Assembly: GCA_041398565.1 (NCBI GenBank)
Contig: JAWKUN010000006.1
Span: 310,001-374,000 of the forward strand
Length of the DNA: 64,000 bases
Source: DATGPD01 sp041398565
Lineage (GTDB): Bacteria > Planctomycetota > UBA1135 > UBA2386
Reading direction: 5' to 3'
The notes under the pieces are model-generated. The model was not told the DNA's origin. It ran no database searches and saw only the letters and a program-made list of their open reading frames with translations. Made by a program: the position numbers and the translations under genes. Each line of letters starts with the position of its first letter. The stretch's first letter is position 1. This document shows positions 1 to 8,048 of this stretch, in pieces.

Positions 1-104
1 AGCATGGTGCCCATGGCGCCGTCGACGATGAGGATGCGTGCCTCGGCCGCCCGTTGCAGGCGGGCACGGACGTCTTGCGAACGATTCTGCTTTGAGTCTG
101 ACAT
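1..104 (-). CDS. metH: Methionine synthase MetH, N-terminal fragment cut by window edge
   Basis: Only the first 34 codons lie in the window. The translated start carries ILIVDGAMGTM near residues 24-34, the opening strand and loop of the homocysteine S-methyltransferase domain of cobalamin-dependent methionine synthase. The enzyme transfers a methyl group from methyltetrahydrofolate to homocysteine. The ATG at 104 abuts the stop codon of the ArsR-methyltransferase gene (TGA at 107-105), so the two are surely co-transcribed and probably translationally coupled. BHMT-type or MetH-split proteins share this N-terminal motif, so full-length MetH is the likeliest but not the only reading. The rest of the gene lies outside the window. 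Confidence 0.75.
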   Translation of the reverse strand, partial: MSDSKQNRSQDVRARLQRAAEARILIVDGAMGTM

Positions 105-1064
105 TCAGGGTCTCGCTTGCGGAGCCACTGCCGACGCGATGAACGTCGCCGGCAGGTCACCGTCACGGTCCTCGGGTTCTTGCACCTCGACCGCGATATG
201 GTCGAAGCCGGCTTGTGTGAGCCATTCGTGCACCATCTCGGGCGCGAACCCGAGCCAGTGCGCATTCAGCTTGTGCTGCATCCAGGTGCGGTCGTGGGCA
301 ACGAAGTCGACCAGTACGACGCGACCGCCGGGCCGCAGGACGCGGGCCATCTCGGCCACGGCGTCTTGCGGGCGCGGTAGGTACTGCAGCACCATGTGGG
401 CAAAGACCGCATCGACCTCCGCGTCGGCCAGCGGCAACGCCGTCGCCGCGCCGGCGCGGAACTGGATGCGCGTGGCCAGACCGGCCGCCGCCGCGTTCTT
501 GTGCGCCGCCGCCAGCATCTTGTCGGCGTGGTCGACCGCCACGACGTCGAGGCCGGCGCGCGCGAGTTCGATCGCCAGCACGCCGGTGCCGGTGCCGATG
601 TCGGCGACCCGCAGGCCGCTCGGCACGAGCTTGGTGATGGCGCGCGCGCGCTGGGCATCGTCGTTGAACACGCGCCGGAGCACGTCCCACTCCGGCCCGA
701 CGGAGTCGAACCATGCCCGTGTCCGTGCCGCGCGGGCGCGGAACACAGCGGCCAGCGCCGCCGCGTCGGCGCGCGCGTCGGGGTCATCGGCCAGAGCAGC
801 CCGCGTCATCTCCCACGCGTCGTGCCAGACCGGGTCGGCGGGAAGCAGGAAGGAGTAGTAGGCGTGCGTCCCCTCGCGTCGGTCGCGCAAGAGCCCGGCC
901 TCGCGCAAGATGCCGAGGTGCCGCGAAACCGTCGACTGGGGCGTGCCGAGGATCTCCGTCAACTCCTGCACCGCCAGCTCTTCCCGCTCCAGTAGCGCGA
1001 GCAGACGCATGCGGGTCGGATCGGTCAGGGTCTTGAAGACCTTGAGCAGCAGGTCGGTCGCCAC
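105..1064 (-). CDS. ArsR-family HTH regulator fused to class I SAM methyltransferase
   Basis: This 319-aa protein has an ArsR-type winged helix at residues 5-85, with the recognition helix around TPQSTVSRHLGILREAGL (41-58), followed by a Rossmann methyltransferase domain (about 120-315) with motif I DIGTGTG at 155-161 and RVLRPGG later. The HTH lacks the cysteine metal-sensing motif of arsenic sensors, so it is not an arsenic regulator. ArsR proteins of this kind next to SAM-cycle genes are known to sense S-adenosylhomocysteine (SahR type). The direct junction with metH supports control of methionine/SAM recycling; the ligand is inferred. The start is GTG at 1064, six nt after a TAGACT hexamer, with a palindrome just upstream suggesting autoregulation. 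Confidence 0.85.
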   Translation of the reverse strand: MATDLLLKVFKTLTDPTRMRLLALLEREELAVQELTEILGTPQSTVSRHLGILREAGLLRDRREGTHAYYSFLLPADPVWHDAWEMTRAALADDPDARADAAALAAVFRARAARTRAWFDSVGPEWDVLRRVFNDDAQRARAITKLVPSGLRVADIGTGTGVLAIELARAGLDVVAVDHADKMLAAAHKNAAAAGLATRIQFRAGAATALPLADAEVDAVFAHMVLQYLPRPQDAVAEMARVLRPGGRVVLVDFVAHDRTWMQHKLNAHWLGFAPEMVHEWLTQAGFDHIAVEVQEPEDRDGDLPATFIASAVAPQARP

Positions 1065-1070
1065 CGCCGG

Positions 1071-1076
1071 AGTCTA
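1071..1076 (-). promoter_or_regulatory. -10 hexamer TAGACT of the arsR-methyltransferase/metH operon
   Basis: TAGACT ends six nt before the GTG at 1064, so the transcript would begin at or next to the start codon (leaderless). No clear -35 is visible. The same spacing recurs at several other genes in this window. Confidence 0.5.
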
Positions 1077-1077
1077 C

Positions 1078-1101
1078 ATTCATCCATCGGGATGGACGGA
1101 T
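1078..1101. promoter_or_regulatory. Palindromic operator candidate upstream of arsR-methyltransferase
   Basis: A perfect inverted repeat TCCATC-GG-GATGGA occupies 1083-1096 and extends with two mismatches to 11-nt arms across 1078-1101. It lies directly upstream of the -10 hexamer, where a dimeric ArsR repressor would block the promoter. The position makes autoregulation the natural reading. Binding by the adjacent protein is inferred. Confidence 0.55.
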
Positions 1102-1217
1102 AAAAGTTGACGGCGCTTGGCCTGACCCGAGGCGTCGCACGCACGGCTCACCGGAGAACGCGCCGGTCCCGGAGTCCCGAACCGGACCGAAGAGACCGCC
1201 TGGCAGATGTTTGCGGC

Positions 1218-1223
1218 TACGAT
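1218..1223 (+). promoter_or_regulatory. -10 hexamer TACGAT of the CDP-alcohol phosphatidyltransferase gene
   Basis: TACGAT ends six nt before the GTG at 1230, implying a transcript starting at or beside the start codon. This supports GTG 1230 over the TTG at 1107, whose extra 41 residues are Arg-rich and unlike the family. Confidence 0.45.
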
Positions 1224-1229
1224 GACGGG

Positions 1230-1931
1230 GTGCACCCCGCCGCCCTGGCCGCCTGGCAGCGCCTGCAAGCCCTGGCCTGGCCTGCGGTTGGCGGGGCAGC
1301 GCTTCTCTACCACCCGAGCCCGGCGACCACCCTGGCCACGACCGCCGCCCTGGCCCTGACCTCGCACGTGAGCCTCGTCCTCCTGCTGCGGGCACACCGT
1401 CTGGCCGACCTGTGCACGGCCGCGCGGGTGGGGATGCTCTCGGCCGCCTTGTGGTGGGCCAGCCACGCGGGCGGCGTCACCTGGCCCATCTGGGGCGCCT
1501 GCGTGGTCGCGGTGCTCGCCGATCTGCTCGACGGTGCCGTGGCGCGCGCGCGCGGCCCCACCGCCCACGGCGCCGTTCTCGACATGGAAGCGGACCAGCT
1601 CGCCACCTTGCAGCTCGCGGTCCTGGCGATGGTTGCCTGGGACGTCGGACCGCTGGCCCTGCTGCTCCCGGGGTTCCGTTTCGCCTACGTCCTGCTCGGT
1701 TGGATCCGCGGACTGCCCGCCCATGACCCCAAGCCCAAGGCCGGCGACAACCGTCGCGCGCGCGCCATCTGTGCCGGATCGATGACCCTCATCCTGGCGG
1801 CGCTGGCGCCACCCCTACCCGGCAGCGCGCGGGTGGCGTGCGTCGCCATCGCCGCGATCGCGCTCGCCTACTCGTTCGCCGACGACTTCGTGTACCTGCT
1901 GCGCCGGCGACGGGCGCAAACGTCGCCGTGA
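1230..1931 (+). CDS. CDP-alcohol phosphatidyltransferase family membrane protein
   Basis: About 233 aa with several hydrophobic helices. The family signature is present: D98-LL-D101-G-AVA-R106, G114, D118 and D122, the four aspartates that bind two metal ions and the CDP-alcohol. The gap between Arg and Gly is seven residues rather than the usual eight. Family members transfer a phospho-alcohol from a CDP-activated donor to a second alcohol (glycerol phosphate, inositol, serine and so on); the substrates here cannot be read from sequence. The GTGA overlap with the next gene makes a two-gene membrane-lipid-type operon. It converges on the GTP cyclohydrolase operon and may belong to the same pathway. 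Confidence 0.8.
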   Translation: MHPAALAAWQRLQALAWPAVGGAALLYHPSPATTLATTAALALTSHVSLVLLLRAHRLADLCTAARVGMLSAALWWASHAGGVTWPIWGACVVAVLADLLDGAVARARGPTAHGAVLDMEADQLATLQLAVLAMVAWDVGPLALLLPGFRFAYVLLGWIRGLPAHDPKPKAGDNRRARAICAGSMTLILAALAPPLPGSARVACVAIAAIALAYSFADDFVYLLRRRRAQTSP

Positions 1932-2512
1932 ACATCGCGCTGTGGATCCTCGTGCTCGGCTACGCCTCGTTGCCGGTCGAGTTGGTCTTGGCGCCCGTGC
2001 CCAGCGTCGCCTCGGCCGTCGGCCAGCTGGGCCCCGCCCGACCGAACACGCGCTGGGCCGTCCGCCACCTGCTGCCGGCCGTGGTCGCCGTCGCGGCCTT
2101 CGCGTGGCCCGCGGTGCTGGTCGTATGGCACGCGCTGTCGCCGGCGACCTGCCCGGCGGCCCCCGCGGGCCCGACGCTCGCCGCCGTGGGAGCGACTCTC
2201 GTCGTACTCGGGCGCGCCGCGACGCTGTGGGCGGTGGCAGCGCTACGCCGGCCCCGGCCGCCGGGAACGTGCATCACCTGGGGCCCGTACGCCTTCTCGC
2301 GCAATCCGGCGCTGATGGGCCTGCATGTCTTCCTGCTCGGCGGCGTCACCCTCTTCCCGGCGTGGCCCAGCTTGCTGGCCTTGGCCGTGTTCGTCGCACA
2401 CATGCACCGGCGCGTGCGCACCGAAGAACAGCACCTCGGCGAGACGCTCGGGGACGCCTACGCCCGCTACCGCGCACACGTCCCGCGCTACCTGCCCGGC
2501 ACACCGTGGTGA
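1928..2512 (+). CDS. Isoprenylcysteine carboxyl methyltransferase/phospholipid methyltransferase family protein
   Basis: A 194-aa integral membrane protein that starts at a GTG overlapping the stop of the phosphatidyltransferase gene. The C-terminal SAM-binding signature of the ICMT/PEMT family is clear: GPYAFSRNPALMG at 119-131 and EEQHLGETLGDAYARY (from 166) ending in HVPRYLP. Such enzymes methylate a small or lipid substrate at the membrane face. Coupling to a CDP-alcohol transferase suggests methylation of the same lipid or headgroup. The substrate is unknown. Confidence 0.8.
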   Translation: MNIALWILVLGYASLPVELVLAPVPSVASAVGQLGPARPNTRWAVRHLLPAVVAVAAFAWPAVLVVWHALSPATCPAAPAGPTLAAVGATLVVLGRAATLWAVAALRRPRPPGTCITWGPYAFSRNPALMGLHVFLLGGVTLFPAWPSLLALAVFVAHMHRRVRTEEQHLGETLGDAYARYRAHVPRYLPGTPW

Positions 2513-2614
2513 GCGAGCTGGCATCGCGTGAGCAGGGTGGCTCGAGCAGCAACCGATCGCGTCGCCTGACCCGATCCCACGGGTGGTCGCCGACGATCAT
2601 CGCACCGACAGTCA

Positions 2615-3349
2615 TCACGTCGATCGGTCTCGGTCGCCGGCGCCGCCGCAGTGCCTGTCCGTCAGCTCCTCGACCGACGCCAAGCGCGTGCCTGCACAGG
2701 TGAGGCGCAAGAAGCCGCCCAAGCCACGCCACGCGCGCATGCGCACGAACCCGGCGTGTCGCTGTGCCGCTGCCGACTTGGTGCACACGGTGATCGTGTC
2801 GACCAGGCGCGGCCGCGTCAGCGGGGCCCCGGCCCGGAGGAGCTCTTCGGTGACGCGCCGCACGCCGCGCATGTGCCAGGAGTCGTGGAAGGCGACCAGG
2901 CCACCGACGCGCAGCCTCGGGAACCAGGCCGCGTAGTCAGCGGCGACGTCATCCTCCTCGTGCGAGCCGTCGAGGAAGAGAAGGTCGACGGCACCCTCGA
3001 AGGCGGCGGCGGCAGCCAGGGAGGTGGTCTTGTGCGGCGTCACCAGATCGGCGATGCCGGCTCGCTCGAGATTGGCGAGGAACCACGGATAGGGATCGCG
3101 GCAACCGAGCCGTTCGGTGTGCTTGGGTGAACCGAGCTGTGGATCGATGGCGTGCACGTGCGCTCCGCCACCGGCACGGCTGCCACGAGCCAGGCAGATG
3201 GTCGAGCGGCCGAAGAACGACCCGATCTCGACGATGGTGCCGCCTCCAGGCACGCTTCGCGCGGCAGTGAACAAGAACTCGGCCTCGCGTCGCGTCAACC
3301 AGCCGTTGACCGTGGCCGCCACCCGCCAGCAGCTGGCGAAGTCGTTCAT
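2615..3349 (-). CDS. Class I SAM-dependent methyltransferase (Methyltransf_24 type)
   Basis: 244 aa. Motif I appears as VEIGSFFGRST (40-50), followed by HVHAIDP and DLLFLDGSHEEDDVAADY, the pattern of the Methyltransf_24 family often found in glycan and natural-product loci. The ATG at 3349 overlaps the TGA of the upstream glycosyltransferase gene (ATGA), making it the last gene of a five-gene minus-strand operon. A likely role is methylating the glycosylated product; the target is not visible. It converges with the ICMT-type gene, with about 100 bp between stops and no clear terminator. Confidence 0.85.
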   Translation of the reverse strand: MNDFASCWRVAATVNGWLTRREAEFLFTAARSVPGGGTIVEIGSFFGRSTICLARGSRAGGGAHVHAIDPQLGSPKHTERLGCRDPYPWFLANLERAGIADLVTPHKTTSLAAAAAFEGAVDLLFLDGSHEEDDVAADYAAWFPRLRVGGLVAFHDSWHMRGVRRVTEELLRAGAPLTRPRLVDTITVCTKSAAAQRHAGFVRMRAWRGLGGFLRLTCAGTRLASVEELTDRHCGGAGDRDRST

Positions 3350-4326
3350 GTGCGCACTCCAAGGAGGTCGCGGCAGGCCGTCACGAAGCCGCGCGCGCAG
3401 GTCTCCCAAGTCGGCATGGTCGCCGCGGCACGCGCGCAATGGCGACGCATGCGCGCACGCGCGTCGGAAGACGCCAGCAAGCGCCGCAGCTGCTCGGCGG
3501 CTGCGTCGACGTCGCCGGCGTCGGCCAGGAGGCCGGTCGCGCCGTCGGCAACGATCTCGAGGACACCGCCCTGGCGCCACGCAACGACCGGCGTGCCGTG
3601 CGCGATGCTCTCGGCGTAGACCATGCCGTACGGCTCGTCGACGCTGAGCAGAGCGAACAAGCTGGCCGCCGACATGGCACGCTGCACGTCGCGCGGCGAG
3701 CACACGCCGCGCACACGCACGCGCTCGGCCAGGCCCGCCCTGGCCAACGCGACGCTGAACTCCGCGGCACACGCAGGATCGGCATCGGGGTCGCCGATGA
3801 CGTCCCACGCGAACGGCAGGTCGCTCACCCGCGCCAGCGCCTGCAGCAGCGCCAGGTGTCCCTTGCGCCGCTCGAAGTTGGCGACGGTGAGGACGGTCGG
3901 AACGGGACCCGGCGTTTCCGAAAGCTGCGGGCGCGCGACCACACCCGGATGGCACACGCGCGTGCGGGCGGCGGCGGCACGCGCCTTCACCCTGTCGGCC
4001 ATGAAGGCGCTCGTGGCGATGCAGCCACGCGCCTGCGCCAACGCCTGATCGACCCGCGCCGACGCCTGCGCCGGCAGCGAGTGCACGAGGTGCACGACGC
4101 AATGCGCGCTCCAGCACCGCGGGTCGATCTGGCTGAGGTAGAGGCTGTCGAGGACCAACACCTCGCCGGCGCGCGGCGGCCGATCCAGAGTGTCTTGCAG
4201 GTCGGCGACGCTGCACACGCGCAGCTCGCAAGCCCCGGGCGGCGCCGCTGCGACGACCTGGGCGTTGTACAGATAGCCGCCGGTGAGCGTGTTGCGGGCC
4301 GGCGGCTCGGTCAGGACGAAGCGCAA
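3346..4326 (-). CDS. Glycosyltransferase family 4
   Basis: 326 aa with a GT-B fold typical of GT4 retaining glycosyltransferases. The donor-binding half holds the EX7E signature EPYGMVYAE followed by SIAHGTPVVAWRQGGVLEIV, and PTVLTVANFERRKGH marks the start of the C-terminal Rossmann domain. It has no signal peptide or transmembrane helix, so it should act in the cytoplasm. Its start lies 16 nt inside the end of the RibA-HAD gene, so both are translated from one mRNA. It probably attaches a sugar to the product of the reductase/cyclohydrolase steps. Donor and acceptor are unknown. Confidence 0.85.
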   Translation of the reverse strand: MRFVLTEPPARNTLTGGYLYNAQVVAAAPPGACELRVCSVADLQDTLDRPPRAGEVLVLDSLYLSQIDPRCWSAHCVVHLVHSLPAQASARVDQALAQARGCIATSAFMADRVKARAAAARTRVCHPGVVARPQLSETPGPVPTVLTVANFERRKGHLALLQALARVSDLPFAWDVIGDPDADPACAAEFSVALARAGLAERVRVRGVCSPRDVQRAMSAASLFALLSVDEPYGMVYAESIAHGTPVVAWRQGGVLEIVADGATGLLADAGDVDAAAEQLRRLLASSDARARMRRHCARAAATMPTWETCARGFVTACRDLLGVRT

Positions 4327-6119
4327 CCCTCACCTCGCAGCAACAGTCGTTCGAGCTCGGCGTACGTCGGCGCCGCATGACTGCCCGTCGCCGGTGGTTG
4401 GTCGCCGAACAAGATGGTCCGCCAGCCGCGCCGGCGCGCTCCGTGCAGGTCGGGATCGAGTTCGTCGCTCACCATCACCACTCTGTGCGGGGCGAAGCCG
4501 GCGTCAGCGCGCACGGTTTCGTAGGCGAACGCCGCCGGCTTGCCGACGATGGTGGCCGGCCGCCGAGTGCAGTATTCCAGCCCCGCCACCCAGAAACCGA
4601 CGTCGATGCGCTGGTCCTGGCGGTGGAACCAGTGCGGCTTGCGGTGCATGGCGATCAGCTCGGCGCCGCGCTGCACGGCCACGAACGCCTTCTGCAACAG
4701 GCTGCGGTCGTAATGGTCGAACCAATCGCCGACGACGACGACACGGGCGTCGTCGGACGCCGCGGGCAGGTGCGCGAGCTCGTCGCGGCCGGGCTCGCCC
4801 GCCAGCGCCAGGGTCGGCGTGCCGGCCGGGATGAAGCGGGCTGCCAGGTAGGACGCCGTGTAGATCTCGTCGCGACTCACCTCGAGCCCAGCGCGCCGCA
4901 GCTGTTCCAGGCGACTGTCGCGACTGTTGCAGCCGTCATTGGTGAGGAACCGCACGCAGTGACCGGCTGCGCGCACGCGCTCGACCAGCTCGATGGCTGC
5001 CGCAGGCACCTCGCGGCCGAACTGGACGACGCCGTCGAGATCGAACACCACGAGATCGACCCCGGGCGACAGGTCGCCGTTGCCGGGCTGGACCACCGGC
5101 TGCAGTCCGACGTGGCCGAGCGCCTCGTACTTCACCTGCAGGTAGCGCATGTTGTGTGGGTTCGGCTCGACCAACGTCGGCGCCACCCTGCTCACTGCGA
5201 TCCCGTGCTGGCGCAGCGTCCGCACCTTCGACGGGTTGTTGGTGAGCAACTCGACGCGCTGCACGCCGTGCGCCCGCAGGATGTGCGCCGCCGCGCCGAA
5301 GTCGCGCAGGTCGGCCGGGAACCCGATCCTGCGGTTGGCTTCGATCGTGTCCGCGCCGCGTTCCTGCTCGGAGTAGGCGGCGATCTTGTTGCCCAGCCCG
5401 ATACCTCGACCTTCTTGTCGCAGGTACACCAACATGCCCCGGCCGCGGTCGGCGATGGTCCGAAGCGCACTGCGGAGTTGCGCATCGCAATCGCATTTCA
5501 GCGACGCGAGGACCTCGCCGGTGAAGCACTCCGAGTGCACACGCACGGGCACGATCTCGCCGCAGGCGACATCACCCATGCCTACTGCCAGGGCGCTCTC
5601 TCGACCGTCCACGCTGTACACGGTGACCTCGAAGCTGCCGTAGTGCGTCGGCAGCTCGCACCGGGAGACCTCCTGCACCGTCGGAACGGGCCCGAGGGCA
5701 CTGCCAGCGCACGCAGCGCGCAGGGCCGCCGCGCCGGCGGCGCCCGAGTCTGCAACGCGCACACCGCGCACCGTCTCCGGCCAATCGGCCCCGGTGCCGA
5801 TCACGACCACGGCGTCGACCGCCGCCGCCCAGGCGCGCAACACGGGCGCGTCGAAGTCGGACGCCCCCGGCAACAGCAGACGCGTTTCGCACCAGGCCGG
5901 CAGCTCCGCCAACCACCGCGGCATCGCCAACGACTTCACGTAGTCGCCGCTCAGCACCATGACGTCGTCGGTCGGCGTGGCCCGGAGACGCTCGTCGAGG
6001 ACCTCGGCAGCGCAGGTCTCGACGACCGCGTCGCCCGCATCGACGAGGGCGGAGATCGAATCGAACCCTGCCGGCGACGACGGGGAGGGTGGAGCAGGAA
6101 CCAGGAATCTCAACATCAC
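4311..6119 (-). CDS. GTP cyclohydrolase II fused to HAD-IIA phosphatase, with extra N-terminal domain
   Basis: 602 aa in three parts. Residues 1-150 are unrecognised and have no DHBP synthase motif. Residues 155-345 form a complete GTP cyclohydrolase II: zinc cysteines C198, C209 and C211 in the canonical C-x10-C-x-C spacing, RQEGRGIGL at 234-242 and ANRRIGFPADLRDFG. Residues 355-600 are a HAD-IIA hydrolase with nucleophile motif D360-L-D362-G, LTND, GKP and SDELDPDLHGA. The cyclohydrolase would make the diaminopyrimidinone ribosyl phosphate from GTP, and the HAD part could remove a phosphate later. The start is GTG 6119 or ATG 6116, both overlapping the upstream stop. The fusion suggests a specialised pathway rather than housekeeping riboflavin synthesis. 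Confidence 0.88.
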   Translation of the reverse strand: MMLRFLVPAPPSPSSPAGFDSISALVDAGDAVVETCAAEVLDERLRATPTDDVMVLSGDYVKSLAMPRWLAELPAWCETRLLLPGASDFDAPVLRAWAAAVDAVVVIGTGADWPETVRGVRVADSGAAGAAALRAACAGSALGPVPTVQEVSRCELPTHYGSFEVTVYSVDGRESALAVGMGDVACGEIVPVRVHSECFTGEVLASLKCDCDAQLRSALRTIADRGRGMLVYLRQEGRGIGLGNKIAAYSEQERGADTIEANRRIGFPADLRDFGAAAHILRAHGVQRVELLTNNPSKVRTLRQHGIAVSRVAPTLVEPNPHNMRYLQVKYEALGHVGLQPVVQPGNGDLSPGVDLVVFDLDGVVQFGREVPAAAIELVERVRAAGHCVRFLTNDGCNSRDSRLEQLRRAGLEVSRDEIYTASYLAARFIPAGTPTLALAGEPGRDELAHLPAASDDARVVVVGDWFDHYDRSLLQKAFVAVQRGAELIAMHRKPHWFHRQDQRIDVGFWVAGLEYCTRRPATIVGKPAAFAYETVRADAGFAPHRVVMVSDELDPDLHGARRRGWRTILFGDQPPATGSHAAPTYAELERLLLRGEGCASS

Positions 6120-7117
6120 GAGACGCTCGAGGCGGCGTAGCAGATCAAGGGCACGACGGCGGCAGCGGTGCCGCGGTACACCTCGGACATCAACACGGGC
6201 AGAGAGTCAAAGGGCGCCGGCTGGCCGAGCAAGCCGTCGAGCACCGCCGACGCAGGGTCGGCGAGCAGGCGCTGCACTTGGCGCAGGCGAGCGTGACGAT
6301 CGTGGGTGGCGCGCCGGCGCGGCGCCACGGCGCCGACCTGCGAGGCCCAGATCTGCTTGCGCCGCGCGTGGAACGCACCGCCGAGATCGAGCTCGACGCG
6401 CTGGTCACCGTACCACGACAGCTCGATGACCCTGCCCTCGAAGCCGACCGCATCGAGCGCCGCCTGTAGCACACGCGGCTGTCCGGTGGTGTGGAATGCG
6501 AGCGCGAACGACTCGGGCCTGACTGCGTCCGGCGCGACGGCGGCGGTGACGTCCAACAGGCGTGCCGCCAGCGCGCGTCGCTCTGCCATCGGCTCGACCA
6601 CCGTCGGCCGGACTCCGTGCTCGCGCGCCAGAGCGAAGGCGATCAGCATTCCGACGGCGCCGGCGCCGAAGACCGCGACCTCGCCCGCCGGCATGGGCTC
6701 GGCGTCCCAGGTCGCGTTGAGCGCGGTCTCCAGGTTGGGAATGAGTGCAGCGCGGGCGGACGGGACGCCGTCCGTCAAGGGCGTCACCCATTCCTCGCCG
6801 ACGTCGGCCAGGTCCTGATGCGGGTGCATGGCGAAGACGCGCCGGCCGGCGCAGGCGCCGTTCTCGGCGACTCCCACCAAGCTGTAGCCGTACTTGACCG
6901 GCAGCGAGAACGAGCCCGCCATGCCGACGCAGGCCATGCTCGACTCCAATGCCGCCGGCACGCGCCCGAGCCCGACCAAGCGTTCCGTTCCGGAGCTGAC
7001 CGCCGAGAACTCGGTGCGGATGCGGGTGGTACGCGGCGGCGGCGCCACCGGGAGCTGCTCGGTGCGCAGCTCACCGGCGCCTGGCCGCGTCACCCAATAC
7101 GCCTGCGCCGCCGGCAT
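6116..7117 (-). CDS. MDR-superfamily (zinc-type alcohol dehydrogenase-like) oxidoreductase
   Basis: 333 aa. The nucleotide-binding fold shows VAVFGAGAVGMLIAFALA, and the N-terminal GroES-like part has EFSAVSSGTERLVGLG, a pattern seen in MDR proteins of biosynthetic clusters. The usual catalytic and structural zinc cysteines are not apparent. It should oxidise or reduce a polyol or keto group using NAD(P)H. The start ATG at 7117 lies four nt after the RibD stop, and the stop overlaps the RibA-HAD start. The chosen start gives the normal family N-terminus; upstream in-frame sequence overlaps RibD and is not family-like. Confidence 0.8.
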   Translation of the reverse strand: MPAAQAYWVTRPGAGELRTEQLPVAPPPRTTRIRTEFSAVSSGTERLVGLGRVPAALESSMACVGMAGSFSLPVKYGYSLVGVAENGACAGRRVFAMHPHQDLADVGEEWVTPLTDGVPSARAALIPNLETALNATWDAEPMPAGEVAVFGAGAVGMLIAFALAREHGVRPTVVEPMAERRALAARLLDVTAAVAPDAVRPESFALAFHTTGQPRVLQAALDAVGFEGRVIELSWYGDQRVELDLGGAFHARRKQIWASQVGAVAPRRRATHDRHARLRQVQRLLADPASAVLDGLLGQPAPFDSLPVLMSEVYRGTAAAVVPLICYAASSVS

Positions 7118-7121
7118 CGGT

Positions 7122-8048
7122 TCATTCGCTCCGCGGGCACGCGCAGACGAACAACAGTTCGCCGTCGACATCGAAGTGGTGGGCGCGCAGACGCGGAGCG
7201 TCAGCCAGACGACGCACGGTCGGCAGCTCGAAGCTCGGCACGCCCGAGCCGAGGATGATCGGCGCCACGTGCAGGTGCAGCAGATCGAGCCGGCCAGCGG
7301 CAAAGAAGCTCGACAGCGTGCGACCGCCGCCCTCGACGAACACCGAGTGCAAGCCACGCGCGGCAAGCGCGCCGAGCAGAGTGTCGATCGGAACGTTGCC
7401 CTCGGCGTCGGTCTCGAGCGCCACCACTTCGACACCGGCCGCGCGCGCAGTCGGGCCTTGCTCGGCGGCACACGCGAGGATGCAGCCGGCGTCGGCGTAG
7501 ACCTTCAGTTCATGCTGCCGCGCCAGCGAACTGGCGCTGCCGTTGAGCACGACGCGGCGCGGATTCGGACCGAGCACGTGTCGCACGGTGAGCGCCGGAT
7601 CGTCGCGCTCGACCGTGCCGCTGCCGACGAGGACCGCGTCGTGCAACGCGCGCAGACGATGCGCATGCCGCAGGTTGCCGGGATTGCCGATCCACTGCGA
7701 ATCCCCCGTGGTGCAGGCGATGCGACCGTCGAGGGTCTGCGCCAGATGGCCGGTGACGTGCACGCTACGTTGCCGGCGCGCCCGCGCGGACGCGAGGATC
7801 ACCGGTAGGTAGAGACGCAGGAAGGCGGGCAGACTCGCCTCGTCGTACGAGTCGCTCGCGGCGGACGCGGAAACGGAGACGATTGTCTCGGCGCGGTCCG
7901 GCGGTTCCGCCTCGAGACGCCATGCGTGCGGTCCACGGGTCAGATAGGCGACGTCGCCACTGTCGTCGCGCTGCAGGAGAGCGCGCAACGCCAGGAGCGT
8001 GGCCCACAGCTCCCCAGGGTCGTCCAACGCGCAGATCAACGCGGGCAC
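7122..8048 (-). CDS. RibD C-terminal-type pyrimidine reductase (no deaminase domain)
   Basis: 308 aa, starting with GTG at 8048. Residues about 97-300 match the RibD_C/dihydrofolate reductase-like reductase: HLAQTLDGRIACTTGDSQWI, LHDAVLVGSGTVERDDPALT, FVEGGGRTL and LHLHVAPIILGSG. The first 95 residues do not carry the zinc deaminase motifs of bifunctional RibD. In riboflavin synthesis this fold reduces the ribosyl of a diaminopyrimidinone phosphate to ribityl. With GTP cyclohydrolase II in the same operon, an equivalent NADPH-dependent step on a GTP-derived pyrimidine is likely. It is the first clear gene of the minus-strand operon. Confidence 0.85.
   Translation of the reverse strand: MPALICALDDPGELWATLLALRALLQRDDSGDVAYLTRGPHAWRLEAEPPDRAETIVSVSASAASDSYDEASLPAFLRLYLPVILASARARRQRSVHVTGHLAQTLDGRIACTTGDSQWIGNPGNLRHAHRLRALHDAVLVGSGTVERDDPALTVRHVLGPNPRRVVLNGSASSLARQHELKVYADAGCILACAAEQGPTARAAGVEVVALETDAEGNVPIDTLLGALAARGLHSVFVEGGGRTLSSFFAAGRLDLLHLHVAPIILGSGVPSFELPTVRRLADAPRLRAHHFDVDGELLFVCACPRSE

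Noticed and set aside
1107..1229. Upstream TTG start for the CDP-alcohol phosphatidyltransferase
   Set aside because: Adds 41 Arg-rich residues not found in the family and would start upstream of the TACGAT promoter hexamer.
2615..4378. Single 587-codon frame running through the methyltransferase and the glycosyltransferase region
   Set aside because: Only the last 244 codons are methyltransferase; the upstream part is out of frame with the GT4 gene, which ends in an ATGA overlap with ATG 3349. Not a fusion.
4377..6140. Long plus-strand open frame opposite the RibA-HAD gene
   Set aside because: Composition is His/Arg/Val-rich without any domain; the opposite strand has complete cyclohydrolase and HAD motifs. 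It is an antisense artefact of high GC.
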